Of a stretch of DNA of 33,935 nucleotides, positions 15,775 through 23,246 are shown in pieces. The position numbers and the translations under genes were made by a program. Under the pieces are notes generated by a model. That model was not told the DNA's origin, did not search any database, and saw nothing but the letters and a program-made list of their open reading frames with translations. The stretch's first letter is position 1. Every line of letters begins with the position of its first letter. This DNA comes from an uncultured Christiangramia sp. (GTDB lineage: Bacteria; Bacteroidota; Bacteroidia; Flavobacteriales; Flavobacteriaceae). The DNA lies in assembly GCF_913046405.1 (NCBI RefSeq), contig NZ_CAJWRQ010000019.1, positions 1 through 33,935 on the forward strand, read 5' to 3'.

Positions 15775-16929
15775 TTAGAACCTGAATAGTGCATTCATTT
15801 TAGATTCTTTTTCAGGCATTAAATAATCCTGAATTAAATAAACGTTTCCGCCCATTTCGATAGTTTTCTTCGCCGCCAGATTCATAAGAGAGCTGTTTTC
15901 ACTGGTTTGCTCATCGTCGATCTCAGTTTTCATTTGATCTTCGTCGTAAGTTCCCCATATCTCGGCTCTATTTTCGACAAATAATGTATCGATTCTTCCA
16001 TGATGGATTGCCGCCATAATATCACTTGGTGCAGAAGAGGTATTCTCTGTTTGACTTTGCTCTTTATATTTCTCAAGCTTGCTGTCGCGATCCTTATCCA
16101 GAAATTTTTCCGCGATCTTCAGAGACTTTTCATGCACTCCCAGTAGATCTGAGTCATTTGGATTACCGTCCACAACTTCATCTACAAGGTGATTGTAAGT
16201 ATTAGCCTCTTTGTAAATTGGAAATAGATAATCCTGACAGTAAACGATCAATGGTAACTTTTCTTTGTTTAAATAATTTTGAAGTCCTTGATCTACCGCG
16301 CGAAAGAATTGTTTGATCTCATCTTTTTCATCTCTTTCACTACCACCGTGACCGTGAAACTGAGTTTTTTCTCCTCCAGCTCCCTGCGTTCTAAATTGCA
16401 GTGCTTTTTCTTTATAATCGTACCCTACACGTTCTTCAAGTTCTGAAGGTGTAAGATCATCGATATCGATTGGAGTTATAGAATATTTACTGGCCTCATA
16501 TAACTGCACATCACTTATCTGTAATGATAATACATGAAATTTGCCATCACCATTCATTGCTGGTATTAATGGCTTCACATAAAATTCTTCGGAAATATAA
16601 GTGTAAGCTTCAAAATTTACGGGAAGACTGAAAGTTTTGAAATAATCTGGAGCAGCGAAAACTGCCAGTCCATCTGACTGGTGTCTCCAGAAATCTTTAT
16701 CATCCAGAAGTTCTTCAAACTTCTTAGACATCGTATCTAACGTACTTTTCTCAATTCCCTTGGTTGAAAGTTTTTTACTTGCCTCAGTCCAAAATGAATG
16801 TAAGTGCTTAAGGTTTTTCTGTTCTAAAACTTCTTTTCCACCACGTTGTGTTGGAATAAAAATAGACACACAAGTGTCATTTTTATAGCTAGCTAGTTCT
16901 TTAAATTCCTTTTCATTTATCATAGACAT
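15775..16929 (-). CDS. baeRF-family (bacterial eRF1-like) protein
   Basis: About 384 residues from the ATG at 16929. Other possible starts are 16923 and 16980; the upstream extension has poor composition. The N-terminal part (NDTCVSIFIPTQRGGKE), the central core (FHVLSLQISDVQLYEAS) and the C-terminal part (SDIMAAIHHGRIDTLFVENRAEIWGTYD, KKTIEMGGNVYLI) match the bacterial archaeo-eukaryotic release-factor (baeRF) superfamily, related to eRF1 and Pelota. In the position of the eRF1 GGQ loop is a Gly/His-rich segment, GAGGEKTQFHGHGG (183-196). A role in ribosome rescue or peptidyl-tRNA handling is inferred from homology only. It is flanked by a strong terminator and by a NYN-LOTUS RNA-metabolism gene. 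Confidence 0.75.
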   Translation of the reverse strand: MSMINEKEFKELASYKNDTCVSIFIPTQRGGKEVLEQKNLKHLHSFWTEASKKLSTKGIEKSTLDTMSKKFEELLDDKDFWRHQSDGLAVFAAPDYFKTFSLPVNFEAYTYISEEFYVKPLIPAMNGDGKFHVLSLQISDVQLYEASKYSITPIDIDDLTPSELEERVGYDYKEKALQFRTQGAGGEKTQFHGHGGSERDEKDEIKQFFRAVDQGLQNYLNKEKLPLIVYCQDYLFPIYKEANTYNHLVDEVVDGNPNDSDLLGVHEKSLKIAEKFLDKDRDSKLEKYKEQSQTENTSSAPSDIMAAIHHGRIDTLFVENRAEIWGTYDEDQMKTEIDDEQTSENSSLMNLAAKKTIEMGGNVYLIQDYLMPEKESKMNALFRF

Positions 16930-17043
16930 ATCTTTAATTTTTTGGTAGTTAAAAGGTAAGTCTATTATGAAACACTTCAAAGCGAAAGCCCCGTGCTTAC
17001 TACTAAATCTTTCTTAATAAGTCTCAAAATATTGTGAACTGGC

Positions 17044-17922
17044 TTAAAGTTCGTCGTCTGGTTCAACATGGATCAGCACATCTGCGACTTGGGGAACATT
17101 TTCCAGCACCTGGTCTTTGACTTCATGTGCAATATCATGACCCTCTTTAACCGTGATATTTGCATCCACTGCAATGCGTAGATCTATGTGGTAAGTCATA
17201 CCTGTTTTGCGTACGTAACATTTCTCTGTTTCTACCACTCCAGGAACTCCCAGGGCGGCACTTCTAATATCCATTTCTATATCTTCGTATCGATGCTCAT
17301 CCATTACTTCTCCCAGAGCCGGTCTAAGGATCAGGTAGGCATTAAACAGAATAAAACCTGAAGCGAAAAGTGCTGCCCAGTCATCAGCATTTTCATATCC
17401 ATCACCCATCACGAGGGCTATACTTATGCCTACAAAGGCCATAAATGATGTAATAGCGTCACTTCTATGGTGCCAAGCATCTGCTTTGAGAACAGAACTA
17501 TCTGTCTCATCGCTTTTTTTAGATACGAACCTATAGGATAACTCTTTAATAATAATGATGACCGCGAGAACGATGAGTGTATAGGGTTCAGGAACTTCGT
17601 GAGGGGTCTGTATATTTTCAATACTCTCATAGGCAATGATCGTGGCTGATACAATCAGAAAACCCACAACCATGAACGTAATAAGTGGTTCTGCCTTCCC
17701 ATGGCCGTAAGGATGATTTTCGTCTGCAGGTTTGTTGGCATAACGAATCCCTAAAAGAACAAGGAAAGAAGAAAAAACATCGGTGGTGGATTCTATTGCA
17801 TCTGCGATCAAAGCATAAGAGTTCCCAAAGATTCCAGTAATTGCTTTAGCTATTGCTAACAAAGCATTTCCCGCGATACTAAAATAGGATGCTTTAACTG
17901 CCTCTTTGTATTCGGGACGCAT
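17044..17922 (-). CDS. Cation diffusion facilitator family transporter
   Basis: A 292-residue inner-membrane divalent-metal efflux protein. Six helices precede a cytoplasmic C-terminal domain (about 210-292, MDEHRYEDIEMDIRSAALGVPGVVETEKCYVRKTG and HVEPDD). The metal site of helix 5 is intact (ADAWHHRSD, HxxxD). In helix 2 the usual H/DxxxD reads ADAIESTTD (Asp41, Glu44, Asp48). Metal choice (Zn, Fe, Mn or Co) cannot be decided by eye. It has its own predicted promoter (17940-17947), although the TauE/SafE gene lies only 35 bases upstream in the same direction. Confidence 0.92.
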   Translation of the reverse strand: MRPEYKEAVKASYFSIAGNALLAIAKAITGIFGNSYALIADAIESTTDVFSSFLVLLGIRYANKPADENHPYGHGKAEPLITFMVVGFLIVSATIIAYESIENIQTPHEVPEPYTLIVLAVIIIIKELSYRFVSKKSDETDSSVLKADAWHHRSDAITSFMAFVGISIALVMGDGYENADDWAALFASGFILFNAYLILRPALGEVMDEHRYEDIEMDIRSAALGVPGVVETEKCYVRKTGMTYHIDLRIAVDANITVKEGHDIAHEVKDQVLENVPQVADVLIHVEPDDEL

Positions 17923-17939
17923 AGAAGTGAATTGAGCTG

Positions 17940-17947
17940 CAAAGCTA
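17940..17947 (-). promoter_or_regulatory. Predicted -7 promoter element for the cation transporter
   Basis: On the minus strand this reads TAGCTTTG, an exact TAnnTTTG match and identical to the his operon element. It lies 17 bases before the transporter ATG, giving a predicted leader of about 11 bases. No convincing -33 element was seen. Confidence 0.45.
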
Positions 17948-17957
17948 GTAATTTTAA

Positions 17958-18722
17958 TTATTTCAGCTGATTGTAGATCAATAAAATCCCACTAACAACC
18001 ATTAGAATGATCAGTAGCTTGCGAAAGCTTGAACTCTTCATACTACTCAGGAATTTTTTACCAATGATATTTCCTAATACCGCTCCAAGACCTAAGGCAA
18101 TTCCGTAAATCCATAATTCGGTATAAAGAAGTCCGAAGAACGTATAACTACCAATTTGTGCGATTCCAAGGAAGAATGAGTTCGCGGTTTTTGTCGCAAT
18201 TAACTCTTCTTTATCCAGACCCAGATTGAGATAAAAAGGGTTGAGAACTGGTCCTAAAGCTCCAATTACAGTTCCCAGGATAGAAACTCTAAACCCTAGT
18301 GGTATGAAGTACCATAGTTTTACAGGAAATGATCGTTCCTTCTTTCCGAAGCGATATTGAAATACTGTGCTTATCAAGAATATTCCAACCAGAATTTGTA
18401 GCCAGCCCGCATTGATTCGTGTAAAGAACCAGCCGGCGAGTAAGGCTCCAAGCAAAGCAGGAGGAACGTAATACCAGAAAACCTGCCAGTTGATATGTTT
18501 CCAGAAAATTATGAGTCGGGCCGGTCTGCCAATAAAAGTTCCCAGATTCAAAACGGGTGGTGTTTGCGGAGTTCCAATTAGAAAGCTAAGAAACGGTACA
18601 AGAACTAGTGCGCCACCACCACCAGAGATCGTTGAAATAATAAATGCTACAATTCCTGCTAGCAAAAGAATAAGCAGATTGAACAGATCTATATTTTCAA
18701 ACATGTTAGAAGCCAGTATCAT
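17958..18722 (-). CDS. Sulfite exporter TauE/SafE (TSUP) family permease
   Basis: About 254 residues, strongly hydrophobic, with about eight predicted helices. The N-terminal glycine-rich motif IVAFIISTISGGGGALVLVPFL and the second-half repeat (LGFRVSILGTVIGALGPVLNPF) are typical of TSUP transporters, which move sulfite, sulfoacetate or other small organosulfur anions across the inner membrane. The ATG at 18722 overlaps the stop of the DUF1853 gene (ATGA), so I chose it over 18731; a start at 18704 is also possible. Substrate is not predictable. Confidence 0.88.
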   Translation of the reverse strand: MILASNMFENIDLFNLLILLLAGIVAFIISTISGGGGALVLVPFLSFLIGTPQTPPVLNLGTFIGRPARLIIFWKHINWQVFWYYVPPALLGALLAGWFFTRINAGWLQILVGIFLISTVFQYRFGKKERSFPVKLWYFIPLGFRVSILGTVIGALGPVLNPFYLNLGLDKEELIATKTANSFFLGIAQIGSYTFFGLLYTELWIYGIALGLGAVLGNIIGKKFLSSMKSSSFRKLLIILMVVSGILLIYNQLK

Positions 18723-19537
18723 TTCCACCAAACTACAAAAAACCTTGAAAAGCTATGCTTATGCTTCATCCATATAAGTGGTGATTTTTTCTTCTGAAAA
18801 AGTTTAGCAATTTCTTCCATTATTTCAGCATATGAATGCCAGTATTTACAGGATTCCGGCTTTGAGCTCCATAAATTTTTCTTAGGAGCATAGAATTCTG
18901 CACCATTCTTGTTCAGTTTCTGAAATTCCTGAAGGCTAAGATATTTACCAATTTGCAATGTTGTATCAGGATCATTGGAATACAACTGAGCTTTAAAGCA
19001 TATTTGCTGCTCCATTTCTTCCAGATCCAGATCGTATTTTTTCAGATAACCTTGAGTTTCCGGATGTTTTAGTAGCGGTAATTGCTTCGTAGTGATCTTC
19101 TCCATTTTTTCCAGAAAAGAATCTTTCCTGTTGGGACCTATGAACATCTTCTCATCCTGACCTACTTCTGGGTCCAGAATATAGATCTTATAAACCAGCT
19201 CCACATGTAAAGGTCTATTATTTTGAAAATCGTAAAGTAAAAAGTCTAGTTCACCCAGAGTGATCTTTTGTTGATTGACCTGGATATTGGAAGCAATAAG
19301 TTTGTAACGTTTGGAAAATTTGATGGCTATTTCAAAAAAACTTTCCATCCTTTTGCCCAAAACAGAATTCCTAGGGTGATCAATTTTTTTAAGTTCAGCT
19401 ATTAATTCCTCAGTGATATCTACTTCGGGAAATTCGAAAACAGGAATTTCAGAACGGTATTTTTTTCTAATATCTGGCGTTTCTAAAAATCCTTTAAACT
19501 GACTTATAAGATCGACTTCCGAAGAATGAGATAGCAT
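18719..19537 (-). CDS. DUF1853 family protein, PD-(D/E)XK nuclease-like
   Basis: 272 residues matching the DUF1853 family of uncharacterised bacterial proteins. A restriction-endonuclease-like core is visible. GKRMESFFE (about 61-69) gives a helix glutamate, GELDFLLYD (95-103) the aspartate, and HVELVYKIYI (111-120) a glutamate with a lysine four residues on (Glu113, Lys117). These spacings fit a PD-(D/E)XK nuclease fold, though activity is not shown. Trp-rich segments near the C-terminus (NLWSSKPESCKYWHSY, SPLIWMKHKH) are also family-like. The gene lies between the GyrI-like gene (11 bases) and the TauE/SafE gene (ATGA overlap), so it is probably part of one transcript with them. Confidence 0.8.
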   Translation of the reverse strand: MLSHSSEVDLISQFKGFLETPDIRKKYRSEIPVFEFPEVDITEELIAELKKIDHPRNSVLGKRMESFFEIAIKFSKRYKLIASNIQVNQQKITLGELDFLLYDFQNNRPLHVELVYKIYILDPEVGQDEKMFIGPNRKDSFLEKMEKITTKQLPLLKHPETQGYLKKYDLDLEEMEQQICFKAQLYSNDPDTTLQIGKYLSLQEFQKLNKNGAEFYAPKKNLWSSKPESCKYWHSYAEIMEEIAKLFQKKKSPLIWMKHKHSFSRFFVVWWK

Positions 19538-19548
19538 ATAACGTTTGA

Positions 19549-20034
19549 CTATTTTGGACTTATCGGAATATAAATATCTTCCAGAGATTCAGGATCATCG
19601 GGTCCTTTATAATCACTTCCCATGATCTCAAAATGAGGGCGATGTGCAAGCTGATATTCAGATTTTGGAAGCCAGTCCTCAAAAATATACTTCGCGGTTC
19701 CGGCAAAGTTCTGTGCCGTTCCGCGATGTCTGAAAACCGCATACAATCCGCCTTCCAACTCAAGTTTTTCAAGACCTTCTGGAAGGTCTGCATAATCGTC
19801 TACCTCAACTGCGGCCCATTTTTCAAATTTGGTTTGAGGATCAAATTCTCCCTTTAGAAATGCTTTTTTATACTGTTCTACAGAATATAAGTCTCGATTG
19901 GCCAGGGATGGTGTCTTTACCTTAATACTCATAAAACGTTTCCAAAGCACTTCTGTTTTATCATTTGCCATACTGGTTTCCTTACTTATACCTGCAAGTT
20001 TAACAGCTTCAATTTCCTTTATCTTTGGTTGCAT
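19549..20034 (-). CDS. GyrI-like / AraC effector-binding domain protein
   Basis: A 161-residue stand-alone GyrI-like (SOUL/BacTR effector-binding) domain. Recognisable blocks are KLAGISKETSM, KWAAVEVDDYADLPEGLEKLELEGGLYAVFRHRG, IFEDWLPKSEYQLAHRPHFEIMG and the C-terminal DIYIPI. These domains bind small hydrophobic molecules or, in GyrI itself, DNA gyrase. There is no DNA-binding domain, so it is not an AraC regulator. It starts three bases after the dipeptidyl peptidase stop and precedes DUF1853 by 11 bases, consistent with one operon. Confidence 0.85.
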   Translation of the reverse strand: MQPKIKEIEAVKLAGISKETSMANDKTEVLWKRFMSIKVKTPSLANRDLYSVEQYKKAFLKGEFDPQTKFEKWAAVEVDDYADLPEGLEKLELEGGLYAVFRHRGTAQNFAGTAKYIFEDWLPKSEYQLAHRPHFEIMGSDYKGPDDPESLEDIYIPISPK

Positions 20035-20037
20035 TTT

Positions 20038-22206
20038 TTAAGATTTCGGTCCTAATTCATAATTCTGAGGGGGAGTGGCTTTCATTAAATGTTCCACAAA
20101 ATAATCCCAGCGTCTTCGCATCATATAATACGAATCTTTTCCGAAGCCATGGCGCGCATGAGGGAAAATTATCAGATCAAAATCCTTATTGGCTTCAATA
20201 AGGGCATCAACTACCAGATATGTATTATATGGTGGTACATTATCATCCATGGCTCCGTGGGCCAGAAGCAATTTACCTTCCAGGTTCACCGCCAAGTTCT
20301 GGTTGGCTTGTTTAGCATAATTTGAAGTACCATCTTCGTCTTTGCGCAATAAACCTATATAACGCTCTCCCCAGTCATCCTCATAATTGCGGTTATCATG
20401 GTTTCCAGATTCAGAAATACCAACCTTATAGAATTCAGGGTAATTAAAAAGTGCGGCAGCAGTAGCGAATCCACCACCTGAATGTCCCCAGATCCCAACT
20501 CGATCCAGATCCATATAAGGATACTTTTTAGCTAATTGCTTAAGTCCGCTGATCTGATCTTCCAGGGTGTTATCGGCCATATTACCGTAGCAGGCATCAT
20601 GAAAGGATTTTGATCGATTCGGGTTGCAGGTACCGTCAATAATTACCACTATAAAACCTAGTTCGGCGAGTGCCTGATGATCACTCCGGCTTGGATAAAA
20701 TGAACGGGAACCAACTCCACCTCCCTGAGGTCCTGGATAAATATAATTCACCACGGGATAGGATTTATTCTCATCCAGGTGTGTTGGCGTAAACATAAGG
20801 CCGTAAAGGTCCCAATCTCCATTCCTGGACTTCACGCTAATTCGCCTGGCCGGTTTCCAGCCTTCAGCCTCCAGATCTTTAATATCTGCCTGCTCCAGCA
20901 TAGCGATTTGTTTACCATTCATTTTTTTCAGGACAGTCTTGTTAGGAGTGTCTGGTTTGGAATAATTGTCTACAAAGTATCTACTGTCTGGAGAGATACT
21001 AATTCTGTGATTTGCATCTTCAGGAGTAAGGCTTTGCAGCTTTTTGCCATCAAAGCGAATGCTGTAAAACTGAGCGAAGTAGGGATCCATTGACTGATCC
21101 TTCCCATTTGCCATAAAATAGATCATGCGATCTTCAGGATTGAACTTTAAAACTTCAGTTACAACAAATTCTCCTTGGGTAATCTGATTTTTAAGTTCTC
21201 CGGTTCTGGAATTATAAAGATATAAGTGACCCCAATCATCTCTTTCAGAATACCAGATGATCTCATTGCTTTCAGGGAAATATTTCCAGTTAATGCTACC
21301 TTGTCCAGATTCATACTGAGTATTTACTTTCTCCTCAAAAACTTCACGAACTTCTCCAGTAGTTGCATCTGCAATTCTGAACTTTGCTACTTTATGGTCT
21401 CTTGAAGTTGAAACAAAGGCCAGCTCCTTAGAATCCTCACTCCACTGATTATCATCGAATGCACCTGAACAACTAATATCATCGCACAGAGTTCCTCTTC
21501 TTGGATCCTGCGGAATTTTTAGCGGAATGATCTCTGAATTTTCTGTATCTATAATAATACGCTCGATCTGAATCACCTTTTCATCCCCCGGAAGCGGATA
21601 TTTCCACTGCTGAAGTTCTGGAGCCCCAACTTTAGTTGAAGCAAGGTACATATCACTTACATGACGCTGGTCCTGTCTAAAAGTGGCGATCTTTTTTGAA
21701 TCTGGAGACCATAACAGGATTGGCTTGTCACTTTTTCTCCAACCAGCATTATCTGTAGCATAACCATAATTTTCGATTCCGTCTTTGGTTAGTTGCGTCT
21801 CCCCACCAGTGGCAGCATCTTTGATCCATAAATTCCAATCCTTGATATAAGGCAATTTATTTCCATCTGGTGAAGCAACTTCTATACGCGAATACCTTCC
21901 ATTTTCTTGGGACTCTGATTCAATGTTTGCTAGCAATTCCTCTTTGGAAGTAAAGGTAGTTTTGTCACCAGTTTTACTTTTGACCAGAACAAATTCGGAA
22001 TCATCCCGGGTGGTAATTCGATACCAAAAATCTCCATTATCCAGCCATTGAGGATAGACGTAACTCCGGTAAATTTTACTATTTGTATTATAACTTAAGA
22101 ACTTTTCTGCGTTTGCGTAATCTTCGGCAGTGATGCTATCCCGGTTTTGGGAATTCACCTTGTAGAACGTAAGAAAAGCAATAATAACTAAAAGGTATTT
22201 TTTCAT
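20038..22206 (-). CDS. Secreted S9 family dipeptidyl peptidase IV-type serine peptidase
   Basis: 722 residues with a Sec signal peptide (MKKYLLVIIAFLTFYKVNSQ). An eight-bladed beta-propeller (DPP IV N-terminal domain, about 90-460) is followed by an alpha/beta-hydrolase peptidase domain (about 490-722). The catalytic triad is visible: Ser576 in GHSGGGFA, Asp654 in HGAMDDNVP and His686 in HARHGFG. Enzymes of this type remove N-terminal dipeptides, often X-Pro, in the periplasm or at the surface. Length is normal. It is the first gene of a run of four or five minus-strand genes. The 241-bp divergent region upstream holds a perfect palindrome (22333-22347). Confidence 0.93.
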   Translation of the reverse strand: MKKYLLVIIAFLTFYKVNSQNRDSITAEDYANAEKFLSYNTNSKIYRSYVYPQWLDNGDFWYRITTRDDSEFVLVKSKTGDKTTFTSKEELLANIESESQENGRYSRIEVASPDGNKLPYIKDWNLWIKDAATGGETQLTKDGIENYGYATDNAGWRKSDKPILLWSPDSKKIATFRQDQRHVSDMYLASTKVGAPELQQWKYPLPGDEKVIQIERIIIDTENSEIIPLKIPQDPRRGTLCDDISCSGAFDDNQWSEDSKELAFVSTSRDHKVAKFRIADATTGEVREVFEEKVNTQYESGQGSINWKYFPESNEIIWYSERDDWGHLYLYNSRTGELKNQITQGEFVVTEVLKFNPEDRMIYFMANGKDQSMDPYFAQFYSIRFDGKKLQSLTPEDANHRISISPDSRYFVDNYSKPDTPNKTVLKKMNGKQIAMLEQADIKDLEAEGWKPARRISVKSRNGDWDLYGLMFTPTHLDENKSYPVVNYIYPGPQGGGVGSRSFYPSRSDHQALAELGFIVVIIDGTCNPNRSKSFHDACYGNMADNTLEDQISGLKQLAKKYPYMDLDRVGIWGHSGGGFATAAALFNYPEFYKVGISESGNHDNRNYEDDWGERYIGLLRKDEDGTSNYAKQANQNLAVNLEGKLLLAHGAMDDNVPPYNTYLVVDALIEANKDFDLIIFPHARHGFGKDSYYMMRRRWDYFVEHLMKATPPQNYELGPKS

Positions 22207-22332
22207 ATTCTATACTTTGAGGACTGGTTTAATTTCAATGTTGATCTTCAGGTTATTTTAGCACATTTACTCCTTTTAAATTCTTCCGAAGGTATTAGAT
22301 GCCAAAAAATTTTTGATAGGTTTATTCTGAAA

Positions 22333-22347
22333 ACTCCTGTCAGGAGT
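22333..22347. promoter_or_regulatory. Perfect palindrome in the divergent region, candidate operator
   Basis: ACTCCTG-T-CAGGAGT is a perfect 15-bp dyad between the divergent peptidase and TruA-family genes. It is 127 bases from the peptidase start and 83 bases before the predicted -7 element of the TruA-family gene. There is no T-run, so it is not a terminator. A regulator-binding role is inferred from symmetry and position only. The rest of 22207-22447 shows no gene. Confidence 0.3.
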
Positions 22348-22429
22348 ACAATTTAAATATAATTACTGAAATCTCTGAAACCTGAAGCTCTTGAATCTTT
22401 GAGTAACTAGGAATGCGGTTCAATTTGGA

Positions 22430-22437
22430 TATCTTTG
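22430..22437 (+). promoter_or_regulatory. Predicted -7 promoter element for the TruA-family gene
   Basis: TATCTTTG matches TAnnTTTG exactly and lies 10 bases before the ATG at 22448. The predicted transcript would carry a leader of only a few bases. No -33 TTG was seen at 17-23 bases. Confidence 0.5.
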
Positions 22438-22447
22438 CCGGAAAATC

Positions 22448-23242
22448 ATGCGTTTGTTCAGGAAAAGATTCTTCTATTTTATCAAAGTACAGTATTTAGG
22501 ATACCGTTTACATGGGTGGCAAAAACAGCCTGATGTGAAAACGGTTGAAGGTTTGATCACTAAAACCTTTGGCTGGATCATGCCCGGCGCAAAATACAAG
22601 ATCCTTGGAACCAGCCGTACAGATGCCATGGTATCTGCGGAAGAGTCGGCTTTTGAATTATTTCTTGATCATGAACCACTGGAAAATTTGCAGGAATTCC
22701 TCAAACTATTAAATAAAAATCTACCACAGGATATTCGAGCTTTAAGTATTGAAGAAGTAGATGATAAATTTAATATCATACAGGATTCGAAAACAAAGGA
22801 ATATGCCTATTTATTTAGCGTTGATGACAAATTTCATCCATTTTGTGCACCTTTTATGGCTAATTTTCAGGAAGACCTTGACATTGAAAAAATGAAAGAA
22901 GCCGCTAAGCTCTATAAAGGCAAGCATAACTTTAAGAATTACTGCGTGCGGGTATCTGAGAAAAGCACTTTTGAGCGTGAGATGCTAAGATCTCAACTTG
23001 TTGAGAATACGCTATATACTGCAAATTTCTTCCCTGAAAGATCCTATATATTTCACATTCACGCATCAGGTTTTTTACGGCACCAGGTTCGCTTAATGAT
23101 GGGAACACTTATACAGGTAGGACGCGGAGAATTAAGTCTTGATGAAATTGAAGAAAGCCTAAGACCAGATACCCCGCATTTACAAATGGACTTTATCGCC
23201 CCGGCATCTGGATTGATCCTGAGAAAACTGGAATTTGATTAG
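22448..23242 (+). CDS. TruA-family pseudouridine synthase, divergent
   Basis: 264 residues with TruA architecture: the N-terminal FIKVQYLGYRLHGWQKQP, the catalytic motif SRTDAMVSAEES (catalytic Asp59) and the C-terminal GFLRHQVRLMMGTLIQVGRG. TruA converts uridines 38-40 of tRNA anticodon arms to pseudouridine. Several usually invariant positions differ: GRTDAGVHA reads SRTDAMVSA, YDGT reads YLGY, and FLRNMVR reads FLRHQVR. The Asp and Arg of the active site are kept, so activity is likely. It may be a paralogue with other target sites rather than the housekeeping TruA, so I leave the symbol empty. It converges on recQ with four bases between the stops. Confidence 0.82.
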   Translation: MRLFRKRFFYFIKVQYLGYRLHGWQKQPDVKTVEGLITKTFGWIMPGAKYKILGTSRTDAMVSAEESAFELFLDHEPLENLQEFLKLLNKNLPQDIRALSIEEVDDKFNIIQDSKTKEYAYLFSVDDKFHPFCAPFMANFQEDLDIEKMKEAAKLYKGKHNFKNYCVRVSEKSTFEREMLRSQLVENTLYTANFFPERSYIFHIHASGFLRHQVRLMMGTLIQVGRGELSLDEIEESLRPDTPHLQMDFIAPASGLILRKLEFD

Positions 23243-23246
23243 CAAT

